DNA of 64,000 bases from Anaerolineaceae bacterium (GCA_002699125.1 PABI01000151.1:35398-99397); one strand, 5' to 3'; shown: positions 8,104 to 16,774, counted from the stretch's first letter. A program made the numbers and translations. Notes: a model not told the origin generated them from the letters alone.

Positions 8104-9267
8104 GTGGAAGAACGGCCGTATTTCCCCCCAGAAGAATACGATCAGCGTTTGCAAAATTTGCGCCGGCTCATGGCCGCACAAGATTTGGACGCCTGCCTTA
8201 TCTCCAGCCCAGAAAACATTTTCTATTTGTGTGGCCTTAGCCATCAAGGTTTCTTTGCCTACCACCTGCTAATCGTTCCCCGCGACGGCAAGATGGCCCT
8301 CATCTGCCGCGCTATGGAGCGGGTGACGGTGGAGAAGTGGGTGGTCCTGCCTGAACGGGCCAACTTTTTTGGCTTTGAGGATGGGGATGATTTGGTGCAC
8401 TTCACCTGTGATCGCCTGCATCAACTGGGCCTGGGTTCGGCCCGACTGGCGGCGGAAAAGAGCAGCCTCTTCCTGCCATCACGTGTCACGGAAGGCATTA
8501 GCGCCAATCTGCCCCAGGCAACGGTTGGCGACTGTTCTGGTCTGGTAGACAGTCTACGCCAAATTAAGTCGGCGCGGGAACTAGATTACACGCGGCAGGC
8601 GGCCGAGGTGACCAATGCCATGATGAATGCTGCGCGAGAAACGGCCGCTCCCGGTGTCAGCGAGCAAGAAGTGGCCGCTGAAGTCCATCGGGCCATGCTG
8701 CTGGCCGGTGGCACCTATCCCGGTTTTGGCCCCTTCATTCGCGCCACGCCCACGCTGGGTGAAGAGCACCGCACCTGGAGTGACCACCGGCTGCAAACCG
8801 GCGAAGCGCTGTTTGTCGAGCTGGCCGGCTGTGTCAACCATTACCACGCGCCGCTGGGGCGACTGCTCTACATCGGCGAAGCGCCACCCGGCACCGAAAC
8901 AATGGCCCAACTTTGCCTGGAAGCGTTCAACGCCGTGGTGAGCACGATTCGGCCAGGCATAGAAGCCGGGCAGGTGTACCAGGCGTGGCAAGATGTGGTG
9001 GACGCGGCCGGATTGAGCCATTATCGGCGGCACCATTGCGGTTACATGGTGGGCATTGGCTTCCCGCCAAGCTGGGTTGGCGGCTCGATGGTGGTGGGTT
9101 TGCGCCACGGCAGCGACCTGGAACTCCAGGCGGGGATGGTTTTTCACGTGATGTCCTGGCTGATGGGTGCGGGGGAGGGCGATTATTTTGTGTCGGATAC
9201 GGCCGTTGTTACAGAAAATGGCTGCGAGGTGATTACGGCCGTTTCACAACGGCTGCATATTGTGTAA
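8104..9267 (+). CDS. M24 family metallopeptidase-fold protein, DoeA paralogue
   Basis: 387 residues, colinear with the ectoine hydrolase at 1523: LISSPENIFYLCGLSHQGFFAY in the N-terminal domain and VELAGCVNHYHAPLGRLLYIG plus GYMVGIGFPPSWVGG in the catalytic domain. It starts at GTG with AGGAG six bases upstream. It could hydrolyse hydroxyectoine or a different cyclic or acylated amine, freeing the cell from relying on one ectoine hydrolase. Function is inferred from paralogy and position just before ehuC (9 bp gap). Not enough residues are known to separate the substrates. Confidence 0.75.
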   Translation: MEERPYFPPEEYDQRLQNLRRLMAAQDLDACLISSPENIFYLCGLSHQGFFAYHLLIVPRDGKMALICRAMERVTVEKWVVLPERANFFGFEDGDDLVHFTCDRLHQLGLGSARLAAEKSSLFLPSRVTEGISANLPQATVGDCSGLVDSLRQIKSARELDYTRQAAEVTNAMMNAARETAAPGVSEQEVAAEVHRAMLLAGGTYPGFGPFIRATPTLGEEHRTWSDHRLQTGEALFVELAGCVNHYHAPLGRLLYIGEAPPGTETMAQLCLEAFNAVVSTIRPGIEAGQVYQAWQDVVDAAGLSHYRRHHCGYMVGIGFPPSWVGGSMVVGLRHGSDLELQAGMVFHVMSWLMGAGEGDYFVSDTAVVTENGCEVITAVSQRLHIV

Positions 9268-9276
9268 GGAGGAAAC

Positions 9277-10041
9277 ATGAACGACGACATCGACGTAGCT
9301 GCCAGGGTGAGAAACTACCTGGCTGTAGCGATTGCGCTGCTTCTGGTGGGTACCGCCTTCGGTGTGCAGATGATAACAAACACGCCAGAGACACCCCCTT
9401 TTGACCTGCTGCCCACTATGCTACGTGGGCTGAGCACCACGATTTCCCTGACCGTTTTCGGCGCGCTGCTGGCGTTGGTAATGGCTATCTTTGTCGGCGT
9501 TCTGCGTGCCTCGCCCAGCCGGCTGGTACGCGGCATCAGCAGCATTTACGTGGAGGTGTTTCGCGGCACCTCAATCTTGGTGCAGCTTTTCTGGATATTT
9601 TTTGTGCTTCCCAGACCTCCATTTAACGTCGATATTACGGCTTTCCAGGCGGGTGTGCTGGCGCTGGGGCTTAACGTAGGCGCTTACGGTGCCGAAGTCG
9701 TTCGAGGCGCTATTCAATCCATTCCCCGGGGGCAGATTGAAGCTTCTATTGCCTTGAACATGCCGCCAACGCTGATGATGCGGCGTATTATATTGCCGCA
9801 GGCGCTCGTACGCATTATCCCCCCATTTGGCAACTTGCTGATTGAGTTGCTTAAAGCCACGTCGCTGGTGGCGCTAGTTACGCTGGCGGATGTCACTTTC
9901 CAGGCCAATACCCTGCGCCAGTCGGTGGGCGTCCGAAGAGTCACAGAAATATACGTACTGCTGTTGGTTATCTATTTCTTACTGGCTTACCCGCTCACGC
10001 TGGGCGTTCGCTGGATTGAGAAACGGCGTCAATGGGCATAG
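9277..10041 (+). CDS. ehuC: ectoine ABC transporter permease EhuC
   Basis: 254-residue inner-membrane permease of the polar amino acid type (HisMQ family). It has about five transmembrane helices and the cytoplasmic EAA loop GQIEASIALNMPPTLMMRR followed by IILPQA, which contacts the ATPase. It forms a heteromeric channel with EhuD. AGGAGG precedes the ATG, 9 bp after the M24 gene, and EhuD follows after 15 bp. The roughly 2.4 kb from here to eutC contains no ACGGCCGT motif, unlike the flanking DNA. Confidence 0.82.
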   Translation: MNDDIDVAARVRNYLAVAIALLLVGTAFGVQMITNTPETPPFDLLPTMLRGLSTTISLTVFGALLALVMAIFVGVLRASPSRLVRGISSIYVEVFRGTSILVQLFWIFFVLPRPPFNVDITAFQAGVLALGLNVGAYGAEVVRGAIQSIPRGQIEASIALNMPPTLMMRRIILPQALVRIIPPFGNLLIELLKATSLVALVTLADVTFQANTLRQSVGVRRVTEIYVLLLVIYFLLAYPLTLGVRWIEKRRQWA

Positions 10042-10056
10042 GAGGAGGTAAGAAAC

Positions 10057-10755
10057 ATGCAAGCTAATGCTTGGGATTGGGAATTTGTCATAGAAATACT
10101 CCCGCGAATGTTAGAAGGATTGCAGACCACAATTTCGGCGACGCTGACCGCTTTTGCCCTGTCGGCCGTTGTTGGCCTATTAATGGCCCTGGGTCGGCGT
10201 AGTGAAAACAAACTCATATCGTGGCCGACGACCGGGCTGGTGGAGTTCATTCGCATGACGCCATTGCTGGTGCAGTTGTTCTTCTTTTTCTACGTGCTGC
10301 CGCAGTATGGCATTCGCATTCCGACGATTGAATTAGGTCCTATATCCGTGGGCTCGGCATTTATCATTGGCAGCATTGTGCTCGGACTGCATTATGCTAC
10401 TTATAACTCTGAAGTCTATCGGGCCGGTATTGACGCCATCGAAAAGGGGCAATGGGAGGCAGCCACAGCCTTAAACTTTACACCGCGCCATACCTGGACG
10501 CGCATCATCCTGCCGCAGGCCATACCGCCAATGTTTCCGGCTCTGGGTAACTATCTGGTGGCTATGTTCAAAGAATCGGCGCAGTTGTTGGCCATTACCG
10601 TCATGGAACTGACCCTGACGGCCAGAATCATCGGCACAGAAACATTTCGTTTTGTGGAGCCGATCACAATGGCCGGCGCGCTTTATTTTCTAATTAGTTA
10701 TCCCTCATCTCTACTAGTACAACGATTGGAGGCACGCTATGCCAGACGAGGCTAA
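10057..10755 (+). CDS. ehuD: ectoine ABC transporter permease EhuD
   Basis: 232-residue second permease of the same family, with a QWEAATALNFTPRHTW EAA loop ending in RIILPQA. The N-terminal sequence LQTTISATLTAFALSAVVGL is the usual first transmembrane helix of this group. It overlaps the start of ehuA by 17 bases, which indicates translational coupling. Likely partner of EhuC in the membrane domain of the importer. Confidence 0.82.
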   Translation: MQANAWDWEFVIEILPRMLEGLQTTISATLTAFALSAVVGLLMALGRRSENKLISWPTTGLVEFIRMTPLLVQLFFFFYVLPQYGIRIPTIELGPISVGSAFIIGSIVLGLHYATYNSEVYRAGIDAIEKGQWEAATALNFTPRHTWTRIILPQAIPPMFPALGNYLVAMFKESAQLLAITVMELTLTARIIGTETFRFVEPITMAGALYFLISYPSSLLVQRLEARYARRG

Positions 10756-11521
10756 TAATATTATTCGTTTTGAAAAAGTAACCAAAGCATTTGGCGATTT
10801 GGTCGTGCTGAATGAGCTTGACCTGGAGGTGGCCCCGGCCGAGAAGGTGACCATTATTGGTCCCAGCGGCTCGGGTAAAACCACCATTTTGCGTGTGCTA
10901 ATGACGCTGGAAAAGCCGAATGGCGGGGTCATCTACGTTGATGGGGAACCGCTGTGGCACATGGAGAAAAATGGTCAGCTTGTGGAAGCCGGCCAGAAAC
11001 ATTTGCGTCGCGTACGCGGCAACATCGGTATGGTGTTCCAGCATTTTAATCTATTTCCACACATGACGGCGATGCGTAACGTGACCGAAGCGCCCATTAA
11101 CGTGCTGGGCATGCCGAAAGAAGAAGCAATGGCCCGCGCCGCCGCGTTGCTGGATAAGGTCGGGCTAGGCGATAAGCATGACCATTATCCAGCCCAACTA
11201 TCCGGCGGGCAAAAGCAGCGGGTGGCCATTGCCCGGGCACTGGCCATGCGCCCCAAAGTGATGCTGTTTGACGAGGTGACCTCGGCGCTGGACCCCGAAC
11301 TGGTAGGCGAAGTGTTGGGCGTGATCCGCGAGCTGGCCGAAGAAGGCGAGATGGCGATGCTATTGGTCACGCACGAGATGGGTTTTGCCAAAGAGGTGTC
11401 GGACCGCGTCATTTTCTTTGACAAGGGCAAGATTGTTGAGCAGGGTCCGCCGCTGCAAATTTTTGAAAGTCCCCAGAACGAACGGACGAAATCATTCCTG
11501 GGCGCTACGTTGAGACACTGA
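10739..11521 (+). CDS. ehuA: ectoine ABC transporter ATP-binding protein EhuA
   Basis: 260-residue ABC ATPase of the polar amino acid uptake family. Walker A GPSGSGKTT, Q-loop GMVFQHFNLFPH, signature LSGGQKQRVAIARAL, Walker B VMLFDEVTSALDPE and switch histidine LLVTHEMGFA are all intact. It would power import through EhuCD of substrate delivered by EhuB. There is a linker of about 15 residues (PLWHMEKNGQLVEAGQKHLR) typical of the ectoine/ArtP-like subgroup. Confidence 0.85.
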   Translation: MPDEANNIIRFEKVTKAFGDLVVLNELDLEVAPAEKVTIIGPSGSGKTTILRVLMTLEKPNGGVIYVDGEPLWHMEKNGQLVEAGQKHLRRVRGNIGMVFQHFNLFPHMTAMRNVTEAPINVLGMPKEEAMARAAALLDKVGLGDKHDHYPAQLSGGQKQRVAIARALAMRPKVMLFDEVTSALDPELVGEVLGVIRELAEEGEMAMLLVTHEMGFAKEVSDRVIFFDKGKIVEQGPPLQIFESPQNERTKSFLGATLRH

Positions 11522-11547
11522 GCGGCACACGGTTGATGTGAAACAGA

Positions 11548-11628
11548 TTGAACCGCAAAGGGCGCAAAGCACGCAAAGAAAAAAAGAAAAACTTTGCGCT
11601 CTTCGCGTCCTTTGCGGTGAATATTTTT
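11548..11628. repeat. GCAAAG palindrome between ehuA and eutC
   Basis: Left arm AACCGCAAAGGGCGCAAAGC (11551 on), continuing with another CGCAAAG word, is mirrored by CTTTGCGCTCTTCGCGTCCT and then TTGCGG on the right, around an A-rich loop. It shares the AACCGC start and three-word layout with the CGCGGAG elements of the his operon. Confidence 0.65.
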
Positions 11629-11640
11629 AGCGGTGAGTTT

Positions 11641-12630
11641 ATGAAGATTACCATTTTAACTGAGAGCGAGATTCGGCAGTGTGTGCGTTTGGATGAGGAG
11701 GCGTTAACGGCCGTATCCAACGGATTCACCCAACTGGCAGCAGGCAGCGTCGTCATGCCGCCCATCATGCGCATCGACGTGCCGGAGCAGAACGGCGAAG
11801 TAGACATCAAGTCGGCTTACGTGCCGGGGCTGGATCATTTTGCCGTAAAAATGTCGTCAGGCTTTTTTGACAATTACAAGCTGGGGCTGCCTAGCCTGGG
11901 CGGCATGATGATTTTGCTCAGTGCCAAAGTGGGCTTTCCAGAGGCATTGCTGCTGGACAACGGCTATTTGACCGATGTCCGTACCGGACTGGCCGGAGCC
12001 ATTGCCGCACAACATCTGGCACCAAAGCAAGTACGCACGGTGGGCGTTATCGGCGCGGGGGCACAGGCCCGCTATCAGATGCAGGCGCTGAAGCTGGTGC
12101 GCGATTTTGAACGGGTGCTGGTTTACAATCGTTCGCCAGAGCGGGTGGAGAAATATATTGAAGAGATGACGGCCGTCCTCAATGCCGAAATCGTTAAAGT
12201 TGACAGCGTTGAAGAAGTCATCCGCCAAAGTGAAGTAGTTGTGACCACCACGCCTGCCAAAAAGCCATTTTTACAGGCTGAATGGCTGCATCCCGGCCTG
12301 CACATCACGGCAATGGGCTCCGATGCCGAAGAGAAAAATGAGCTGGAGCCAGCAGTCCTGGCTCGTGCCGATTTGCTGGTGTGTGATCGCAAATCGCAGG
12401 TATTTCGCCTGGGTGAGTACCATCATGCGCTGGAAGCAGGAATTATCACCAAAGATTCACCCATTGTAGAGCTGGGTGAATTGACTTCAGGGCAGCATCC
12501 CGGCCGCATCAATGACGAGCAAATCACGGTGAGCGATCTTACCGGCACCGGCGTGCAAGACACGGCCATTGCTTCCCTGGCCTTCCGCAAAGCCAAAGAA
12601 AAAGGGCTGGGCATGACCATTGAAGCCTAA
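11641..12630 (+). CDS. eutC: ectoine utilization protein EutC, ornithine cyclodeaminase family
   Basis: 330 residues of the ornithine cyclodeaminase/mu-crystallin family. The Rossmann motif VGVIGAGAQARYQMQAL binds NAD(P), and the N-terminal substrate domain has VVMPPIMRIDVP and a conserved lysine in FAVKMSSG. EutC and EutB together are known from (hydroxy)ectoine clusters, where they are thought to convert the hydroxylated intermediate towards diaminobutyrate. An upstream in-frame ATG (11548) would add 31 residues encoded by the repeat; ATG 11641 is preferred because family similarity begins there. Confidence 0.85.
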   Translation: MKITILTESEIRQCVRLDEEALTAVSNGFTQLAAGSVVMPPIMRIDVPEQNGEVDIKSAYVPGLDHFAVKMSSGFFDNYKLGLPSLGGMMILLSAKVGFPEALLLDNGYLTDVRTGLAGAIAAQHLAPKQVRTVGVIGAGAQARYQMQALKLVRDFERVLVYNRSPERVEKYIEEMTAVLNAEIVKVDSVEEVIRQSEVVVTTTPAKKPFLQAEWLHPGLHITAMGSDAEEKNELEPAVLARADLLVCDRKSQVFRLGEYHHALEAGIITKDSPIVELGELTSGQHPGRINDEQITVSDLTGTGVQDTAIASLAFRKAKEKGLGMTIEA

Positions 12631-13801
12631 CTTGGCTCCAGAACGCGGATTTCCGACCATAGAATTTGAAGCCCGGCTCGACCGCGCCCAGCGGCTCATG
12701 CGGCAGCAGCAGGTTGACGCTCTCTGGCTGACCACAGAGCCGGAGTTCCGCTACTTCTCCGGCTTTCTGACGCAGTTCTGGCAAAGCCCAACCCGACCCT
12801 GGTTTCTAATTGTGCCCGCAGAAGGCAAACCCATTGCGGTGATTCCGGAAATAGGCGCAGCGGCTGTGGCCACCACCTTGCTGGACGATATTCGTACCTG
12901 GCCCGCGCCGCGGCCCAACGACGACGGGGTTTCTTTACTGCTGGCGACGTTGCGTGAGGTGGTGGGGCGGAACGGCCGTGTCGCCATCTTGATGGGACCA
13001 GAAACGCACCTACGTATGCCTCTGGCCGATTTTGAAAATGTTCGCGGGGCATTGATCGGCAATGGGGTGGAATTGATCGACGCCACGCCTATCGTTCGCC
13101 AATTGCGTCTTGTGAAATCCCCTGCCGAAATTGAAAAAATTGCCCATATTTGTGATTTGGTTTCTGATGCGTTTGCTGAGTTGCCGAACTTGATAACGTC
13201 AGGGGAAATTGAACAAGAAATTTTTCGGAAGTTCAAAATCGAGATTTTACGTCGTGGTGCTGATGATGTGCCTTATCTGGTTGGCGGCGCGGGTCCTAAC
13301 GGCTACGATGACATCATTTCACCGCCCACCAGCTGGGCCATCCAGCCGGATGATATTTTGATGCTGGACACCGGGGCTGTTTTTGATGGTTACTTCTGCG
13401 ACTTTGACCGCAATTTTGCCGTTGGCCGGCCAACAGATGTGACACGCCGGGCGTATGATGTGCTTTACCGGGCCACGGAGGCGGGATTGGCAGCGGCACG
13501 AGCGGGCGTAACGGCCGCAGATTTGTTCCACGCCATGTGGCAGGAGTTGAAAACGTGGGATGTGTCGGGTACCAACGTGGGTCGGATGGGACATGGTTTG
13601 GGGATGCAGCTTACCGAATGGCCTTCATTGACGCCGACAGACCAAACGGTTTTGCAGCTGGGCACGGTCATTACCCTGGAACCGGGACTGGAAGTAGTTC
13701 CAGGGCGGATGATGGTGCATGAGGAAAATATCGTTATTCGCCAGGATGGAGCAGATTTGTTAACCAGGCGTGCGCCGCAGGAAATGCCGGTTATTGGGTA
13801 G
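12620..13801 (+). CDS. M24 family metallopeptidase (Xaa-Pro peptidase-like), third paralogue
   Basis: 393 residues, creatinase/prolidase fold. Unlike the other two M24 proteins here it keeps the dinuclear metal ligands of the peptidase family: DDILMLDTGAVFDGYFCDFD (two Asp), GHGLGMQLTEWP (His), VITLEPG (Glu) and MVHEENIVI (Glu). It may therefore be a true dipeptidase or amidohydrolase. It probably starts at TTG 12620, overlapping the eutC stop by 11 bases; a later start cannot be excluded. Its stop overlaps that of the convergent eutB by 11 bases. A role in ectoine breakdown is inferred from position. Confidence 0.78.
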   Translation: MKPNLAPERGFPTIEFEARLDRAQRLMRQQQVDALWLTTEPEFRYFSGFLTQFWQSPTRPWFLIVPAEGKPIAVIPEIGAAAVATTLLDDIRTWPAPRPNDDGVSLLLATLREVVGRNGRVAILMGPETHLRMPLADFENVRGALIGNGVELIDATPIVRQLRLVKSPAEIEKIAHICDLVSDAFAELPNLITSGEIEQEIFRKFKIEILRRGADDVPYLVGGAGPNGYDDIISPPTSWAIQPDDILMLDTGAVFDGYFCDFDRNFAVGRPTDVTRRAYDVLYRATEAGLAAARAGVTAADLFHAMWQELKTWDVSGTNVGRMGHGLGMQLTEWPSLTPTDQTVLQLGTVITLEPGLEVVPGRMMVHEENIVIRQDGADLLTRRAPQEMPVIG

Positions 13802-14786
13802 ATGGGTGGAGGTACGGCCGTATCACCCGCAAAAGCTGCCCCATATCTACATTTCCCCCGCTGACCACCAGCGCCACGTTTTCGCCAATGTTTGACACCT
13901 TCCCAGATTGCAAAGCAGCAATGCAAACCGCACCGGCGCCTTCCACAACTAGATGTTCCTCCTTCAGGGCAAACGTCATCGCCGCGGCAATCGCCTCTTC
14001 AGAAACAAGCACAACCTCATCCACAAAATCACGAACCATTTGGAACGTGTATTGATTTTGCAGACCGATACCGCCCTGCAAGCTGTCGGCCAGCGTTGGT
14101 TCTTCGGCCAGCTGCACCGGCTTGCCCGCCGCAAGGCTTTGGGCCATCACTGGGGCGTGTTCCATTGACACACCTACCACGCGAATCGCCGGATTGGCCG
14201 ACTTGAGCGCCAAGGCGATGCCGGCAATGAGGCCGCCGCCGGACAGCGGCACCAACACCGTGTCCACTCCCGGTAAATCTTGCATCAGCTCCAGGCCAAT
14301 CGTGCCCTGCCCGGCAATCACCAGCGGATCGTCGAAGGGATGAACCATCGTCAGGCCGCGTTCCTTGGCCAGTTGGCGGGCGCGGCTTTCCGCTTCATCC
14401 TGGCTCTGGCCATGGATGACCAGCTCGGCACCTAACTTTTGCAGGGCATTTACCTTGTTTTGCGGCACCAATTCGGACAGACAGACAACGGCCGTTATGC
14501 CAACAGCTTTAGCCACATAAGCCACCGCCCGGCCATGATTGCCGGTAGAAGCGGTGACCACACCGCGTGCTTTTTCTTTATCGGTTAAATTTAATATTTT
14601 GTTGGCTGCGCCCCGAATTTTGAAAGCACCGATGGGCTGTAAGGTTTCCAGCTTGAGGTGAACGGCCGCACCAAGCTGTGTGCTCAGTTCAGTAGAGCGT
14701 ACCAGCGGCGTTGCTAGGGCAATGCCGCGGATTGTTTGTTGGGCGGTGAAGATTTGTTGCAGAGTTACTGGGGTCACGTTCGGCAT
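13791..14786 (-). CDS. eutB: hydroxyectoine utilization dehydratase EutB, threonine dehydratase-like
   Basis: 331-residue fold-type II PLP enzyme. The PLP lysine is in IGAFKIRGA, the phosphate-binding Gly loop is STGNHGRA, and a second loop VPLSGGGLIAG follows. The last segment VALVVSGGNVDMGQL matches serine/threonine dehydratases. EutB is expected to deaminate or dehydrate the hydroxylated intermediate in hydroxyectoine breakdown, working with EutC. The start is taken at ATG 14786 with AAGGA upstream. It faces the rest of the cluster, so it has its own promoter. Confidence 0.8.
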   Translation of the reverse strand: MPNVTPVTLQQIFTAQQTIRGIALATPLVRSTELSTQLGAAVHLKLETLQPIGAFKIRGAANKILNLTDKEKARGVVTASTGNHGRAVAYVAKAVGITAVVCLSELVPQNKVNALQKLGAELVIHGQSQDEAESRARQLAKERGLTMVHPFDDPLVIAGQGTIGLELMQDLPGVDTVLVPLSGGGLIAGIALALKSANPAIRVVGVSMEHAPVMAQSLAAGKPVQLAEEPTLADSLQGGIGLQNQYTFQMVRDFVDEVVLVSEEAIAAAMTFALKEEHLVVEGAGAVCIAALQSGKVSNIGENVALVVSGGNVDMGQLLRVIRPYLHPSTQ

Positions 14787-14914
14787 AAAATTCCTTTTGT
14801 TTGATGTTTGTTTGTGCCAGGGCACATTCAAACAAGCGGTTGGACCATTGTATCATTTGTGCACGCATTGCTTAAAAGCTGAGGTAGGGAATGTCCCTAT
14901 TACAAGATTGCTAA

Positions 14915-15178
14915 ATTAGCGTGGTGCTGAAAGAGGCGCAGGTGGGTGAGAAGACGGCCGTTAGAACTTGCTGGCGGGCGCAGAACAGCGATTTATCGCC
15001 CGAGGCCAGGACACTGGTGCAAAATCAGTATGAGCAAGTCCAGGCGGTGAGCCAGAAAGTTGAGCGATTACATGGGCTACCCAACGACCGGTTGGTGGTA
15101 CGTTTGTTTAATTCGGAGCGTGATGCGGCACCACCCGCCGCCGCGCCCCCGAAGCGTCGCAAATCATGCACCAGGTGA
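14915..15178 (+). pseudogene. C-terminal remnant of a PA2169/DUF2383-type four-helix bundle gene
   Basis: The segment translated from about 14915 resembles only the last part of DUF2383 ferritin-like proteins: an EAQVGEKTAVR helix and then LSPEARTLVQNQYEQVQAVS. A stop codon lies immediately upstream in the same frame and the N-terminal two helices are absent. The frame then runs on into a low-quality proline/arginine-rich tail. I read this as a truncated remnant. The 500 bp between eutB and the TIR gene hold nothing else I can support. Confidence 0.5.
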
Positions 15179-15288
15179 ACCTGCATGCCGCCACTGCCCA
15201 ACCAACCCAATAACGCCTCTTAAGATGAAAATTCAACCTCGTTGGCGTATACTTGGCCAAACAAACCAAGCCAAATGCCAGCGAGAAC

Positions 15289-16632
15289 ATGAATTACGAT
15301 ACCGTCAAACTACGCCAATTTATCCAGGATTATTTCAGTTCAGAAGAACTGAGAACCCTACTTTTCGATTACTTCCGATCTGTCCACGACAATCTCACGG
15401 ATGGAATGACAAAGAACCGGTATGTTTTGTTGCTACTGGAATATTGCCACAATCATGGCAAAATGCCGGACTTGCTGGCAGCCATTCAACGGGAACGCGA
15501 CTTTTTCCAACCCGACGACTACATGCAAGGCCAAAAAGCACCCACTGCCGGCCCAGCAACACCTACCCCCATAACCCGCAACCCCCGCCAAATCTTCATC
15601 AGCCACGCCCACCAGGACGCCGAAGTGGCCAAACGGCTGGCCCACGACCTGGAAGCCCACGGCTACGACATCTGGATTGCCCCGGACAGCATTCGCCCCG
15701 GTGAAAAATGGGTCGAAGCGATCAACCGTGGCCTGGAAGAAAGCGGCATCTTTGTCCTGCTGCTCTCGCCAGATGCCGTGGCCTCCCGCTGGGTGCAAAT
15801 GGAAACGAACGCAGCCATCGAATTTGAGCATGAAGGTGAAATGCACTTTTACCCACTTATGCTTAGAGCTTGCCGTCTTCCAGCAATATGGCGAGCCTTT
15901 CAGTATATTTCTTTTCGAGGGGCTTCTGAGCTGGGCTTAGAACAGTTACTCTCTGTGCTTGAACCCCATGCAGCCGCTCTGAAAATGATTAGGATTCCAT
16001 CAGGGAGGTTTCTGTATGGTGACAATAAAGAGATCATATATTTGGATGAATTCTGGATTGCCAAGACACCAATTACCAACACTGAGTATAAGCGTTTCCT
16101 TGATGCCAATCCCAAATATAAGGTGCCTTTTGCTGATGAGGATTGGGCCAAACCCTATAACTGGAATAGGAGAAAACGGATCTTTCCTGATGGTAAAGCC
16201 TTTCATCCTGTAGTGCTGGTGAGTTGGCATGATGCTATAGCGTATGCTGAATGGGCTGGCATGAAACTGCCGACAGAAGAGCAGTGGGAGAAAGCCGCTC
16301 GCGGTACAAACGGCGAAGAGTTTCCGTGGGGTAATGAATGGCGTGAAAATTATTGTAATACAAGTGAAGCGAGACTTGGCACAACCTCGCCAGTTGGCCA
16401 ATATTCACCACATGGAGATAGCCCATACGGTTGTGTTGATATGAGTGGTAATGTGTGGGAATGGGTAGATAGCTGGTGGGATGCAACACAAACCACACGT
16501 GTGTTATGTGGCGGTTCGTGGAACCTTGTTTCAAAGGACGCACGCGTGACTTTCCGCTTCAAGGATTATCCAAACTATTCAGATCTGAATATCGGTTTCC
16601 GCGTGGTCTCTTCTACCGCTTCTAAATCCTGA
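15289..16632 (+). CDS. EAD - TIR - FGE-sulfatase domain protein (conflict/immune type)
   Basis: Three modules in about 447 residues. The first 75 residues (KLRQFIQDYFSSEELRTLLF onward to LLAAIQRERDFF) look like a small helical effector-associated/death-like adaptor domain. A linker rich in Pro and Thr leads to a TIR domain (about 100-215) with FISHAHQDAEVAKRLAHDLE, DIWIAPDSIRPGE and the catalytic-type glutamate in SRWVQMETNAA, consistent with NAD-cleaving TIRs. The C-terminal 215 residues are a formylglycine-generating-enzyme/C-lectin fold (VSWHDAIAYAEWAGMKLPTE, MSGNVWEWV, GFRVV) without the catalytic cysteines, hence probably a recognition module. Base composition drops to AT-rich at the TIR/FGE boundary, suggesting a mosaic gene. 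ATG 15289 is preferred to TTG 15253. Confidence 0.8.
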   Translation: MNYDTVKLRQFIQDYFSSEELRTLLFDYFRSVHDNLTDGMTKNRYVLLLLEYCHNHGKMPDLLAAIQRERDFFQPDDYMQGQKAPTAGPATPTPITRNPRQIFISHAHQDAEVAKRLAHDLEAHGYDIWIAPDSIRPGEKWVEAINRGLEESGIFVLLLSPDAVASRWVQMETNAAIEFEHEGEMHFYPLMLRACRLPAIWRAFQYISFRGASELGLEQLLSVLEPHAAALKMIRIPSGRFLYGDNKEIIYLDEFWIAKTPITNTEYKRFLDANPKYKVPFADEDWAKPYNWNRRKRIFPDGKAFHPVVLVSWHDAIAYAEWAGMKLPTEEQWEKAARGTNGEEFPWGNEWRENYCNTSEARLGTTSPVGQYSPHGDSPYGCVDMSGNVWEWVDSWWDATQTTRVLCGGSWNLVSKDARVTFRFKDYPNYSDLNIGFRVVSSTASKS

Positions 16633-16735
16633 TTGCTTTGCTGCGGGTAGGTCTTCTCTGTTTGCTGTGGGCAGGCGTCCCGCCTCACCACTATTTTTAT
16701 TTAGTGCGAAGTTTTTTCCAAGCGGCCAAAAGCAA

Positions 16736-16768
16736 AAGTGCGACGCACCTTCAAGGTGCGTCGCACTT
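16736..16768. terminator. perfect 16-bp inverted repeat between convergent genes
   Basis: AAGTGCGACGCACCTT (16736-16751) and AAGGTGCGTCGCACTT (16753-16768) form a perfect stem with a one-base centre. It lies between two genes that converge and would be a bidirectional terminator. A related fragment with similar words occurs near 56320-56385. The preceding 16640-16690 stretch is a separate GC-rich word repeat. Confidence 0.65.
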
Positions 16769-16774
16769 GTTGGT

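Noticed and set aside
367..14786. Reading the eut gene names as an ethanolamine-utilisation cluster
   Set aside because: No microcompartment shell or ammonia lyase genes; the eut names here are for ectoine utilisation and the families match that.
15060..15704. 214-residue Pro/Arg-rich plus-strand frame overlapping the TIR gene start
   Set aside because: Out of frame with the TIR domain and without any recognisable motif.
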